NCBI GenBank assembly: GCA_963700745.1
Contig: CAVOYT010000013.1
Location: 186,001-250,000 of the forward strand
Source of the DNA: UBA10649 sp963700745
GTDB lineage: Bacteria > Actinomycetota > Actinomycetes > S36-B12
DNA length: 64,000 bases
Direction: 5' to 3'
Position 1 is the first letter of the stretch, and each line of letters begins with the position of its first letter. The translations under genes were made by a program, and so were the position numbers. A model generated the notes under the pieces. The model had not been told where the DNA came from, ran no database searches, and saw nothing but the letters and a program-made list of their open reading frames with translations. This document shows, one piece after another, positions 9,968 to 18,540 of this stretch.

Positions 9968-11508
9968 GTGGCACTCTCACAGGTCCACGGTGTCGTGCTC
10001 TCCGGCGTCACCGGAGCGATGGTCCGGGTCGAGGTGGACATCTCCGAGGGACTGCCGAGCGTGGGGGTCGTCGGGCTGCCGGACACCTCGGTCACCGAGG
10101 CCCGCTGGCGGGCCCGGTGCGCGATCGACAGCATCGGTCGCACGTGGCCCAACCGGCGGATCACCGTCAGCCTGTCGCCCGCCGAGGTGCGCAAGCAGGG
10201 GGCGGGACTCGACCTGCCGATCGCGATCGGCGTGCTGGCGGCCAGCGACCAGCTCGGTGGGGCCGACGCTTGCCGACGTCACCTTCATCGGCGAGCTCGG
10301 GCCTCGACGGACAGGTGCGACCGACTCGGGGTGCCCTGGCCGGGGCCCTGGCCGCACGGGCGGCGGGCATCGATCGGATCATCGTCCCGACCGGAACCGC
10401 GGAGGAGATGGCACGCATGAGCGGGCATCCGCGTGCTGGTGGCCGACCATCTCGCCCAGGTCGTCTCCGTCCTCACCGGCGAGTGCTCCGAGACGGCCTG
10501 CGCCCCTCGGCCGACCCCCGCCGACGCTGCGCCCCTGCGGACGATGCCCTCGACCTGCGAGACGTGCGCGGTCACGCGCACGGCCGGCTGGCCTTGGAGG
10601 TGGCGGCCGCGGGGGCCCACCACCTCGCGCTGGTCGGTGCACCGGGCGTCGGCAAGACCCTCCTGGCTGAGCGGCTCCCAGGACTGCTGCCGGATCTCGA
10701 CGAGGACGCTGCCCTCGAGGTGGCGGCCATCTACGGCGTCACCGCATCGCCTCGGAGCGGCCGGAGTACCGGCGGCCACCGATGCGGTCCCCGCATCATT
10801 CGTCGTCGTCATCCGCGCTGCTGGGCTCGGTGCACGGCGCCCGGGTGACTCCGGGCGCCGCCACCCTCGCCCATCGAGGCGTGCTGTTCCTCGACGAGGC
10901 GCCGGAGTTCGCCCGGCCCGCGCTCGAGGGGCTGCGTCAGCCGCTGGAGTCCGGCTGGATCTCGCTGGGACGCAGCGGCTGGAGCGGCCGGCTGCCCGCC
11001 AGGTTCCAGCTGGTGGTGGCGGCGAATCCCTGCCCGTGCGGCCTCCGGGTGGGCTCGGGGGCGGGGTGCTCCTGTGCGCCCGCCGCCGTGCGCCGCTACG
11101 CGACCCGGCTGTCCGGTCCGTTCATGGACCGGATCGACATCCGACTCACCTTGACCAGGCCGTCCGACGCCGAACTGGCGATGACGGTCGAGGGCGAGAG
11201 CACGGCGGCGGTCCGCGAGCGGGTGCTCCTGGCCCGGGAGCGCAGTGCCCACCGCTTCGCCGACCTGCCGTGGCGGGTGAACGCCGCGATCCCGGCGGGG
11301 GAGCTTCGCCGCGACCTGGTGGCCGGACTCTTCCGCGGCCGAGCCCTGCGTCAGCTCGACCGCAGGGCGACCAACCTGCGAGGCCCCGATCGCGTCCTGC
11401 GGATGGCGTGGTCCCTCGCCGACCTCGCCGGGCGAAGCCGACCCGGGTCGTGACGACATCGCCGCGGCCATCAGTCTTCGGGGGGCGAGCACGTCATGGG
11501 CAGCCTGA
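9968..11508 (+). CDS. comM: ComM/YifB-family AAA+ ATPase (frame heavily interrupted)
   Basis: Mg-chelatase-like AAA+ helicase that promotes branch migration during natural transformation in other bacteria. GTG 9968 follows the UPF0102 stop by three bases and opens MALSQVHGVVLSGVTG. The N-terminal ChlI-like domain has EVDISEGLPSVGVVGLPDTS and ITVSLSPAEVRKQGAGLDLP. The ATPase core has Walker A LVGAPGVGKTLLAERLPG, Walker B GVLFLDEAPEF and NPCPCG. Frame changes occur near 10263, 10425, 10520, 10750 and 11430. The reconstructed stop at 11506-11508 reads ISLRGASTSWAA and overlaps the dprA start. Region 10740-10800 is compressed relative to the family, so bases may be missing there as well as inserted. 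Confidence 0.85.
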
Positions 11509-12597
11509 CCGACCGGGAGGCCTGGGTCGCCCTGGCGCACTGCGTGGAGCCGGGCGACGCCTCGGTGGGGAGCTGCTCGCCCGCGTCGGACCGGTCGACC
11601 TGGTCCATCGGATCGCTCGCGGCAAGACCGGGCTGCGGCACGGGGAGGGGTTGGCCGCCCGGCTTGCGACCTATGACGCCGTGGAGGCCGAACGAAGATC
11701 CGAGCAGTGCGGCGCCCGCATCGTGACCCGGCTCGACCGCGAGTGGCCCATCGCAGCTGGATGCTCTCGGTGAGCACGCCCCCCTCGCGCTCTGGGTCGT
11801 CGGCGCGGCCGACCTGCGGCTTCTCGCCCTGCGCTCGGTGGCGGTCGTCGGCGCTCGGGCCTGCACGCCCTACGGGGAGGAGATCGCCCGACACTGGGCA
11901 GCGGAACTGGCCGCCGAGCAGTGGTGCGTGCTCTCCGGAGCTGCCTTCGGCATCGATGCGTCGGCCCATCGCGGGGCGCTCGCCGGAGGCGGAACCACGA
12001 TCGCGGTGGTCGCTGGAGGCGTCGACGTCCCCTACCCGCGAGCTCACACGAGTCTCCTGTCCCGCATCGCCGACGAGGGCCTCGTCGTGAGCGAGACCCC
12101 GCCGGGGGAGTCGGTGCGCCGCCAGCGGTTCCTCTCGCGGAACCGGATCATCGCCGGCCTCGGGCGGGCGACCCTCGTCGTGGAGGCGGCCGTCCGTTCG
12201 GGCACGACGTCGACCGCCCGAGCCGCGGCGGCACTGAACCGACCCGTCCTGGCCGTTCCCGGACCGGTGACATCGGCGGCTTCGGCCGGATGCCACCGGA
12301 TGATCCGGGACGGCGAGGCCCTGCTGGTCGCGGATGTGGCCGATCTGCTCGATCTGCTCGACCTGGGGCGCGCACGTCCCGCGCGCGCCGAAGCCGAGCG
12401 ACCGCGCGATGAGCTGCCGGGCCGTGAGCGGACGATCCTCGATGCGCTGCCATCGCGCGGGACGGCGGCGCTCGACGACGATCATCCGAGAGGCTGGGCT
12501 GGGGGGACTCGACGTCCTGGCCGGGCTCGGCCTCCTGACCGAGCGTGGTTTCGTGGAGGAGACCGCGGGCGGATGGCGGCTCTCCCGGCGACGATGA
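11496..12597 (+). CDS. dprA: DNA processing protein DprA (frame interrupted)
   Basis: Loads RecA on incoming single-stranded DNA during transformation. ATG 11496 overlaps the comM end by 13 bases and opens MGSLTDREAWVALAHCVEPG. The Rossmann-like DprA core is clear: SVAVVGARACTPYGEEIARH, WCVLSGAAFGIDASAHRGAL, TTIAVVAGGVDVPYPRAH, GLVVSETPPGESVRRQRFLS, RNRIIAGLGRATLVVEAAVR and SGTTSTARAAAALNRPVLAV. A C-terminal winged-helix segment (GRERTILDALPSRGT ... RGFVEETAGGWRLSRR) follows. Reconstructed length is about 366 residues. Frame changes lie near 11565 (a missing base in a G run), 11757 and 12478 (extra bases), and the 3n+1 length fits. Confidence 0.88.
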
Positions 12598-12668
12598 CTT
12601 CCACGGAGTCGGGACCGCGCGCCTGCGGGCGGCCACGCGGTCGACTTGCGACCATGGCGCAGTGACCG

Positions 12669-13614
12669 ATGTCCGGCGAGTCCCTCCCGGGCCGACGCCT
12701 GCCCGGGCGCCTGCGAACGTCGCTGGACGACTTCGTCGCTCACGTTCGGGACGAGCGCGGCAGCAGCCCGCATACCGTCCGGGCCTATCGGGGCGATGTG
12801 GCGGACCTGCTCGAGTTCTGCGCGATGCGCGGCGTCGACGACGTCTCGGCGATCGAGCTGATCCATCTGCGCGGGTGGCTCGCCCTGCAGGCCAGGCAAC
12901 GGCAGGGCTCGCTCGACGATCGCCAGGCGGGCGGCGTCGGCTCGGGCGTTCACGGCCTGGAGTGCGCGGCGTGGCCTGGCCCCGCATGACGCCGGCGACC
13001 GTCTCGCCAGCCCCCAGGTGTCACGCACCCTGCCCACCGTGCTGGACGCGGACGAAGCCGGTGCGCTGATGGACCATGCGGCGGTCGCGGCGGACGACGG
13101 GGCGGCCGCCTCCGTGCGCGACCGGGCGATCGTCGAGCTGCTCTACGCGACCGGAATCCGGGTGTCCGAGCTGTGCGCGACCGACCTCGACGACATCGAC
13201 CACGATCGCCGCACGGCGCGGGTGCGCGGCAAGGGTGACAAGGAGCGGGTGGTGCCGTTCGGGATCCCGGCCGCCCACGCGTTGCGGCAATGGCTCGCGG
13301 CCCGAGGCGAGCTCGTCACGCCGTCGTCGGGAGCAGCGTTGTTCCTCGGGGTCCGCGGAGGGCGGATCGACCCTCGCACCGTCCGTTCCTCGGTGCACCG
13401 GCTGGCCGCGCAGGCGGGAGTGCCCGACCTTGGCCCCCACGGACTGCGGCACACGGCTGCCACGCACGTGCTCGAAGGGGGCGCTGACCTGCGCACCGTG
13501 CAGGAACTCCTCGGCCACGCCACCATGTCGACGACCCAGCGCTACACGCATGTCTCGGTCGAGCGGCTTCGCTCGACGTTCGCCCTAGCCCATCCGCGGG
13601 CCCGTACGCAGTGA
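12669..13614 (+). CDS. xerC: Tyrosine recombinase XerC (frame interrupted once)
   Basis: Site-specific recombinase predicted to resolve chromosome dimers at dif with XerD. The N-terminal SAM-like domain (LDDFVAHVRDERGSSPHTVR ... LRGWLALQAR) is followed by the catalytic domain: Arg in LLYATGIRVSELCATDL, Lys in VRGKGDKERVVPFG, HGLRHTAATHVLEGGADL, LGHATMSTTQRYTHVS with the nucleophilic Tyr. One extra base near 12905 is the only frame change, and the corrected product is about 314 residues. The position between dprA and rpsB is usual for xerC in actinobacteria and argues for a housekeeping role instead of a phage integrase. The 3' end overlaps the convergent M23 gene by 30 bases. Confidence 0.92.
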
Positions 13615-14091
13615 CCGAGCGCGGCTTGAGCACGGCGGGACGCGGGTGATCAGGCGGAGGGGATCGAGGTAGCCGTCCGTGGACCGCAGCCCGACGTGCA
13701 CGCAGCCCGCCTCGCCTCCGCAGTGCCCGCCTCGGGCGGCCACCACGCCGATCGCGGCCCCGGCTCTCACCGACTGACCGACCACCACCGAGGCCACCAC
13801 GGGCTCGTAGGTGGTGCGAAGGGCCCCCGGTCCGGGAAGTGCCACGGTCACGACGGGCTTGCCGGCGACCGGGCCGGCGAAGGCCACCCGGCCGGCCGTG
13901 ATCGCGCGGACCTGCGTCCCGGTGTGGGCGGCGAGGTCGACACCGCGGTGACCAGCCGTCCAATCGGGCACCGCCGGCCGGAATGCGGACACCACGACCG
14001 GATCGTCGACCGGCCACTCACCGGCCGGCGGGAGATCCATCGCGGCGCTGGCGGTCAGGAGCATGCCGACGAGCAGAGCGGTTCGGTTCAT
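13585..14091 (-). CDS. Secreted M23 (LytM-type) metallopeptidase
   Basis: A 168-residue protein with a signal peptide (MNRTALLVGMLLTASAAM) and a compact M23 domain. GHRGVDLAAHTGTQVRAITA supplies the zinc His and Asp, and the GVVAARGGHCGG ... CVHVGLRS segment supplies the C-terminal HxH-like site (VHVG here). Such proteins cleave or bind peptidoglycan cross-bridges. The domain is minimal, without coiled coil or LysM. The last 30 bases run into the 3' end of convergent xerC. Its place next to rpsB on the opposite strand is conserved in many actinobacteria. Confidence 0.88.
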   Translation of the reverse strand: MNRTALLVGMLLTASAAMDLPPAGEWPVDDPVVVSAFRPAVPDWTAGHRGVDLAAHTGTQVRAITAGRVAFAGPVAGKPVVTVALPGPGALRTTYEPVVASVVVGQSVRAGAAIGVVAARGGHCGGEAGCVHVGLRSTDGYLDPLRLITRVPPCSSRARSLRTGPRMG

Positions 14092-14408
14092 TCCGTCAGC
14101 GTGGGTCGTCGTGGGAGCGCGGGCCGAGACATGACGGCTGGCGGGGGAGCGGTGCCCGCGCCAGGGCCGTCCTGTGGACGGAGCATTCCCCTACGAGGCC
14201 GTAGGATGGGGACACCCGGAGAGCGGTCTCGATCCGCGAACCGGGATTTCGCACGACCCGTACCGCGCCCCAGGCGCGGCCGTACGCCGTTCGGTCCCAT
14301 CCCGATGGGAGCGGCGTCGGGGGTCGTCAGGGGCCTCGGTCAACCGACCGGAGCCGACAACCGACAGTCGTCGGCCCCACGCGGGTCGGCGCGAACAGGA
14401 GTGCACCC
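14092..14408 (+). promoter_or_regulatory. rpsB: rpsB promoter and structured leader
   Basis: A 317-base gap between divergent M23 and rpsB with no gene in it. TAGGAT at 14202-14207 is a plausible -10 with no good -35. Downstream, ACGCCG (14284-14289) pairs with CGGCGT (14312-14317) around an inner TCCCATC/GATGGGA stem (14295-14310), making one strong hairpin. A weaker CGGTC/GACCG hairpin lies at 14337-14350. AGGAG at 14397-14401 is the rpsB ribosome binding site, seven bases before the ATG. A structured leader before rpsB fits autoregulation by uS2, known in other bacteria; here it is inference. Confidence 0.45.
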
Positions 14409-15308
14409 ATGGCCGTCGTGACCATGCGTCAGCTGCTCGAGAGTGGCGTCCACTTCGGGCACCAGACCCGTCGCTGGAACCCGAAGATGAAGCGATTCAT
14501 CTTCACCGAGCGCAATGGCATCTACATCATCGATCTGCAGCAGTCGCTGTCGTTCATCGACCGCGCCTACGAGTTCGTCAAGGAGACCGTCGCGCATGGC
14601 GGCTCCGTCATGTTCATCGGCACCAAGAAGCAGGGCCAGGAGGCGATCGCCGAGCAGGCGACGCGCGTCGGCATGCCCTACGTCAACCAGCGCTGGCTCG
14701 GTGGCATGCTGACCAACTTCCAGACCGTGTCCAAGCGGATCCAGCGCCTCAAGGAGCTCGAGGAGATCGACTACGACGACGTCGCCGGCTCCGGCCTGAC
14801 GAAGAAGGAGCTTCTCGTCCTTCGTCGTGAGAAGGACAAGCTCAGCAAGACCCTCGGCGGCATCCGCGAGATGACCAAGGTTCCCAGCGCCGTCTGGATC
14901 GTCGACACCAAGAAGGAGCACATCGCCGTCGGCGAGGCTCGCAAGCTCGGCATCCCCGTCATCGCCGTGCTCGACACCAACTGCGACCCCGATGAGGTCG
15001 ACTTCCCGATCCCCGGCAACGACGACGCCATCCGCTCCGTCGCACTGCTGACCCGCGTCATCGCCGACGCGGTGGCCGACGGGCTCATGGCGCGCGCCGG
15101 TGGCGCTGCCGCGGGCGGCGCCGAGGTCGAGGAGCCGCTGGCCGAGTGGGAGCGCGAGCTCCTGGCCGGCACCGAGGCTCCCGTGGAGGCCGTTGCCGTC
15201 GAGGCTCCGGTCGAGACGGTGGTCGTCGAGGCTCCCGTGGAGGCCGTTGCCGTCGAGGCTCCGGTCGAGACCGTCGTCGTCGACGAGCCGGTCGCCCCGT
15301 CCGAATAG
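14409..15308 (+). CDS. rpsB: 30S ribosomal protein uS2 with repeat tail
   Basis: Small-subunit protein with core blocks MRQLLESGVHFGHQTRRWNP, RNGIYIIDLQQSLSFIDRAY, VMFIGTKKQGQEAI, VNQRWLGGMLTNFQT and GIPVIAVLDTNCDPDEVDFP. The length is 299 residues. After residue 235 there is an acidic Val/Ala/Glu/Pro tail including two 18-residue tandem repeats. The tail resembles that of bS16 in this window in composition but not in sequence. It is first in the rpsB-tsf-pyrH-frr string and separated from tsf by a strong hairpin. Confidence 0.97.
   Translation: MAVVTMRQLLESGVHFGHQTRRWNPKMKRFIFTERNGIYIIDLQQSLSFIDRAYEFVKETVAHGGSVMFIGTKKQGQEAIAEQATRVGMPYVNQRWLGGMLTNFQTVSKRIQRLKELEEIDYDDVAGSGLTKKELLVLRREKDKLSKTLGGIREMTKVPSAVWIVDTKKEHIAVGEARKLGIPVIAVLDTNCDPDEVDFPIPGNDDAIRSVALLTRVIADAVADGLMARAGGAAAGGAEVEEPLAEWERELLAGTEAPVEAVAVEAPVETVVVEAPVEAVAVEAPVETVVVDEPVAPSE
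15174..15281 (+). repeat. 54-bp tandem duplication inside rpsB
   Basis: Two adjacent 54-base units (15174-15227 and 15228-15281) encode the same 18 residues, EAPVEAVAVEAPVETVVV, and by eye differ at only two bases, both synonymous. Each unit itself contains two related EAPVE segments. The near identity at DNA level indicates recent duplication. Confidence 0.92.
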
Positions 15309-15321
15309 TCGGGCCCTGGCC

Positions 15322-15351
15322 GTCCGGGAGGCCCGTTGGGCTCCCGGACGC
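15322..15351 (+). terminator. Hairpin terminator/attenuator between rpsB and tsf
   Basis: CGTCCGGGAG (15322-15331) and CTCCCGGACG (15342-15351) form a perfect 10-bp stem. Inside it, CCC and GGG can extend the stem to a GTT loop past one bulged G. It begins 14 bases after the rpsB stop. No T tract follows, so it may attenuate more than terminate, as between rpsB and tsf in E. coli. Confidence 0.7.
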
Positions 15352-15411
15352 GTGCCTTGCGACCGACCCCCTGCCTGATCCGCATAACTAGCTTGGAGGA
15401 CTCGATTCACC

Positions 15412-16230
15412 ATGGCGACAATCGCTGCCGCTGACGTCAAGAAGCTCCGCGACCTCACCTCCGCGGGCATGATGGAGTGCAAGAAGGCCCTGGAGGAGAC
15501 CGAGGGCGACTTCGACAAGGCCGTGGAGCTGCTGCGCATCTCGGGCGCCGCGAAGGCCGCCAAGCGCGGGGCCGAGCGGGAGGCCTCCAACGGCCTCGTC
15601 GCCGCCGAGGGCAACGCCCTGATCGAGCTGCTCTGCGAGACCGACTTCGTGGCCAAGAACGAGGACTTCCTCGCGCTTGCCGGTGCCGTCGCCGCCGCGG
15701 CCGACGCCGGTCAGGTCGGCGACCGCGATGCCCTGCTCGCCGCCACCCTGCCCGACGGTCGCACCGTCGAGGGTGCCATCGGCGAGATGGCCGGAGTCAT
15801 CGGCGAGAAGATCGAGCTCGGTCGCGTGGCCGTCCTCGGCGCTCCCGTGGCGACCTACCTGCACCACCGCGCGTCCGACCTGCCGCCGCAGGTCGGCGTG
15901 ATGATCGCCTACACCGGCGACGAGGCAGCCGCTCGCGGCGCGGCGATGCAGGTGGCCGCCATGCGGCCCCAGTACCTGTCCCGCGAGGACGTGCCTGCGG
16001 ACGTGGTCGCGAACGAGCGCCACATCGCCGAGGCCACGGCCAAGGAGGAGGGCAAGCCCGAGGCGGCGATGCCCAAGATCATCGAGGGTCGCGTCAACGC
16101 GTTCTTCAAGGACACGGTGCTCCTCGAGCAGCCGAGCGTGGTCGACAACAAGAAGACCGTCGCCCAGGTGCTCGCGGATGCCGGCACGACGGTGACCGGG
16201 TTCGCCCGGTTCGAGCCCGGACAGGCCTAG
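15412..16230 (+). CDS. tsf: Elongation factor Ts
   Basis: Guanine nucleotide exchange factor for EF-Tu. The 272-residue product has the N-terminal UBA-like domain VKKLRDLTSAGMMECKKALE, then EFTs core segments LCETDFVAKNEDFLAL, GRVAVLGAPVATYLH, GVMIAYTG and the C-terminal KNALTRP-equivalent GRVNAFFKDTVLLEQPSV. ATG 15412 lies 12 bases after GGAGG at 15395-15399. The frame is intact. The neighbours rpsB and pyrH are standard. Confidence 0.97.
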   Translation: MATIAAADVKKLRDLTSAGMMECKKALEETEGDFDKAVELLRISGAAKAAKRGAEREASNGLVAAEGNALIELLCETDFVAKNEDFLALAGAVAAAADAGQVGDRDALLAATLPDGRTVEGAIGEMAGVIGEKIELGRVAVLGAPVATYLHHRASDLPPQVGVMIAYTGDEAAARGAAMQVAAMRPQYLSREDVPADVVANERHIAEATAKEEGKPEAAMPKIIEGRVNAFFKDTVLLEQPSVVDNKKTVAQVLADAGTTVTGFARFEPGQA

Positions 16231-16272
16231 ATATCGGGATACTGAGCGGCGTCGGACGACACGGAGGGAAGC

Positions 16273-17064
16273 ATGAACCCAACTGGACCGTCCGGCGCCG
16301 TTCAGCCGTCTCTGGCGGGCACGATCGACACCTGGCCCGAGGCACCCGAGGGCGGCTGGCCTCGGGTCCTGCTCAAGCTCTCGGGTGAGGCGTTCGCCGG
16401 CGGCGGCGGACTGGGAGTCGATCCGGACGTCGTGTCGTCCATCGCGGCACAGATCGCCGAGGTCGTCCGGCACGGGACACAGGTCGCGGTCGTCATCGGC
16501 GGCGGCAACTACTTCCGTGGCGCGGAGCTCTCCGAACGCGGCATGGATCGGGCCCGTGCCGACTACATGGGCATGCTGGGCACGGTGATGAACTGCCTGG
16601 CCCTGCAGGACTTCTGCGAGAAGGCGGGAGTCGAGACCCGCGTCCAGACCGCCATCGCGATGGGCCAGGTGGCCGAGCCCTACGTCCCCCGCCGAGCCGT
16701 TCGACACCTGGAGAAGGGTCGCGTCGTCATCTTCGGTGCGGGCATGGGGCTTCCGTACTTCTCGACCGACACGACGGCTGCGCAGCGAGCGCTCGAGGTG
16801 GGTGCCGAGGTCGTGCTGATGGCCAAGGGGGTGGACGGCGTCTACGACTCCGACCCGCGCACGAATCCGGATGCGCTCCGGTTCGAACGGCTCACGCCCG
16901 CCGAGGTCCTCAGTCGGGGGCTGAAGGTCGCGGATGCCACCGCCATCAGCCTGTGCCAGGACAATGACCTGCCGATCGTCGTGTTCAACCTGCTCGTCGA
17001 GGGCAACATTGCCCGCGCGGTGAGGGGCGAGACGATCGGGACGCTAGTCTCAACGGGCAACTGA
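16273..17064 (+). CDS. pyrH: Uridylate kinase
   Basis: Phosphorylates UMP to UDP; a hexameric amino-acid-kinase-fold enzyme regulated by GTP and UTP. The 263-residue product opens with a 30-residue N-terminal extension before the conserved RVLLKLSGEAFAGGGGLGVD. It then shows VAVVIGGGNYFRGAELSERG, DYMGMLGTVMNCLALQD, GAGMGLPYFSTDTTAAQRAL, VLMAKGVDGVYDSDPRTNPD and DATAISLCQDNDLPIVVFNL. GGAGG at 16262-16266 precedes the ATG. The nearby pyrimidine catabolic operon is far downstream and unrelated by operon structure. Confidence 0.96.
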   Translation: MNPTGPSGAVQPSLAGTIDTWPEAPEGGWPRVLLKLSGEAFAGGGGLGVDPDVVSSIAAQIAEVVRHGTQVAVVIGGGNYFRGAELSERGMDRARADYMGMLGTVMNCLALQDFCEKAGVETRVQTAIAMGQVAEPYVPRRAVRHLEKGRVVIFGAGMGLPYFSTDTTAAQRALEVGAEVVLMAKGVDGVYDSDPRTNPDALRFERLTPAEVLSRGLKVADATAISLCQDNDLPIVVFNLLVEGNIARAVRGETIGTLVSTGN

Positions 17065-17102
17065 GGCGCCCGGCGAGGGCCCAGACATCGAACGGAGCAG
17101 CG

Positions 17103-17669
17103 GTGAGCGAGCAGATCGACGACATCCTCCTGGACGCCGAGGACAAGATGGACAAGGCGATCGCCGTCGCGCGCGAGGACTTCAGCACCATCCGGACCGG
17201 TCGCGCGACGTCGGCGATGTTCAACAAGGTGATGGTCGAGTACTACGGGACCTTCACGCCCGTGAACCAGCTCGCGACCATCCAGATCCCCGAGGCCCGC
17301 ATGATCCTCATCACCCCCTACGACAAGGGCTCGTTCGCCGCCGTCGAGAAGGCGCTGCGCGACAGCGACCTCGGGATCAACCCCAACAACGACGGCACCA
17401 TCATCCGAGTCAACCTGCCGGAGCTGACCGAGGAGCGGCGGCGCGAGTACATCAAGCTGGCGAAGCACAAGGCCGAAGAGGCGCGGGTCTCGGTGCGCAA
17501 CATCCGGCGACACTCCAAGGATGCCCTCGACAAGCTCCAGAAGGACGGCGAAGCCGGCGAGGACGACGTCCGGCGGGCAGAGAAGCACCTCGACGATCAG
17601 ACGCACAAGCATGTGGAGCACATCGACGAGATCCTCAAGAACAAAGAAGCAGAACTGCTGGAGGTCTGA
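17103..17669 (+). CDS. frr: Ribosome recycling factor
   Basis: Splits post-termination ribosomes with EF-G. The 188-residue product begins at GTG 17103 behind GGAG (17094-17097). It has the RRF blocks EDFSTIRTGRATSAMFNKVM, YYGTFTPVNQLATIQIPEAR, DLGINPNNDGTIIRVNLPEL, TEERRREYIKLAKHKAEEAR and VSVRNIRRHSKDALDKLQKD. The length is normal and the frame intact. The pyrH-frr-cdsA order is the usual actinobacterial one. Confidence 0.97.
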   Translation: MSEQIDDILLDAEDKMDKAIAVAREDFSTIRTGRATSAMFNKVMVEYYGTFTPVNQLATIQIPEARMILITPYDKGSFAAVEKALRDSDLGINPNNDGTIIRVNLPELTEERRREYIKLAKHKAEEARVSVRNIRRHSKDALDKLQKDGEAGEDDVRRAEKHLDDQTHKHVEHIDEILKNKEAELLEV

Positions 17670-17677
17670 GCCACCTC

Positions 17678-18535
17678 ATGGGTGACGCTGACGCAGCGCC
17701 GGCGCCGGCCGCGAAGTCGAAGGCCGGGCGCAACCTGCCCGCCGCTATCGCGTCTGGGGTTGTTCTCGCTGTCGTCGTGATCGTGAGCCTGTTCACGGTG
17801 AAGTGGCTCTTCGTCGTCGTCGTCATCGCGACGATGCTGGTTGCGGTTCGTGAGATCGTCGCGGTGTTCTCCGGGGTCGGAATCAAGGTGGCGCGCGCAC
17901 CGGCCATCGCGGCGACGATCGCCGTGCCGATCATCGCGTACGTCTGGGGACCGGTCGCCATGATGGCGGCCACCGGCATTGCCATCCTCACGGTCCTCGT
18001 CTGGCGGATCCGGCGCGGCTACGAGGGCTACGTTCGCGACGTCACTGCGAGTGCCTTCACGATCGTGTACCTGCCATTCATGGCCGGGTTCCTGAGCCTC
18101 ACGCTGGCTGCCGACAATGGCGCTCTGCGGGTAGTGGTCTTCATCCTCCTCACCGTCTCCAATGACATCGGCGGCTATGCAGCCGGCGTGCTGTTCGGAA
18201 AGCACCCGATCGCGCCGCAGATCAGTCCCAAGAAGTCGTGGGAGGGCTTTGCCGGCTCGGTCCTGCTCCAGGGGGTGGTCGGAGCCCTGTGCTTCGTCTA
18301 CCTCTTCGACGCCCCGTGGTGGCAGGGCGTCATCTCGGGCCTCGTCATGACCGTGACGGCTACTGCGGGCGACTTCGTCGAGAGTGCGATCAAGCGCGAC
18401 CTCGGCGTCAAGGACATGGGCTCGATCCTGCCCGGGCACGGGGGCATGATGGACCGCTTCGACTCGCTGATCCCCAATGCGTTCACGTCCTGGGCACTCT
18501 TCACGCTGTTCCTCGGCAGTGGCACGGGCGGTTGA
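17678..18535 (+). CDS. cdsA: Phosphatidate cytidylyltransferase
   Basis: Makes CDP-diacylglycerol from phosphatidate and CTP in the membrane, the branch point of phospholipid synthesis. The 285-residue product has about eight hydrophobic segments, for example IASGVVLAVVVIVSLFTV and WLFVVVVIATMLVAVREIV. The C-terminal family signature is KRDLGVKDMGSILPGHGGMM followed by DRFDSL. SNDIGGYAAGVLFGKHPIAP and ISPKKSWEGFAGS are also typical. The ATG lies eight bases after the frr stop, with GGAGG inside the frr end. The start is secure. Confidence 0.96.
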   Translation: MGDADAAPAPAAKSKAGRNLPAAIASGVVLAVVVIVSLFTVKWLFVVVVIATMLVAVREIVAVFSGVGIKVARAPAIAATIAVPIIAYVWGPVAMMAATGIAILTVLVWRIRRGYEGYVRDVTASAFTIVYLPFMAGFLSLTLAADNGALRVVVFILLTVSNDIGGYAAGVLFGKHPIAPQISPKKSWEGFAGSVLLQGVVGALCFVYLFDAPWWQGVISGLVMTVTATAGDFVESAIKRDLGVKDMGSILPGHGGMMDRFDSLIPNAFTSWALFTLFLGSGTGG

Positions 18536-18540
18536 CGCGC

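Noticed and set aside
10809..13037. A 742-codon open frame on the minus strand across comM, dprA and xerC
   Set aside because: It is antisense to three recognisable genes, has no domain and Arg/Ala/Gly-biased composition typical of shadow frames in high-GC DNA.
12669..13614. Tyrosine recombinase as integrase of a mobile island
   Set aside because: It is in the standard dprA-xerC-rpsB position with XerC-like catalytic motifs; no attachment site, excisionase or phage genes are nearby.
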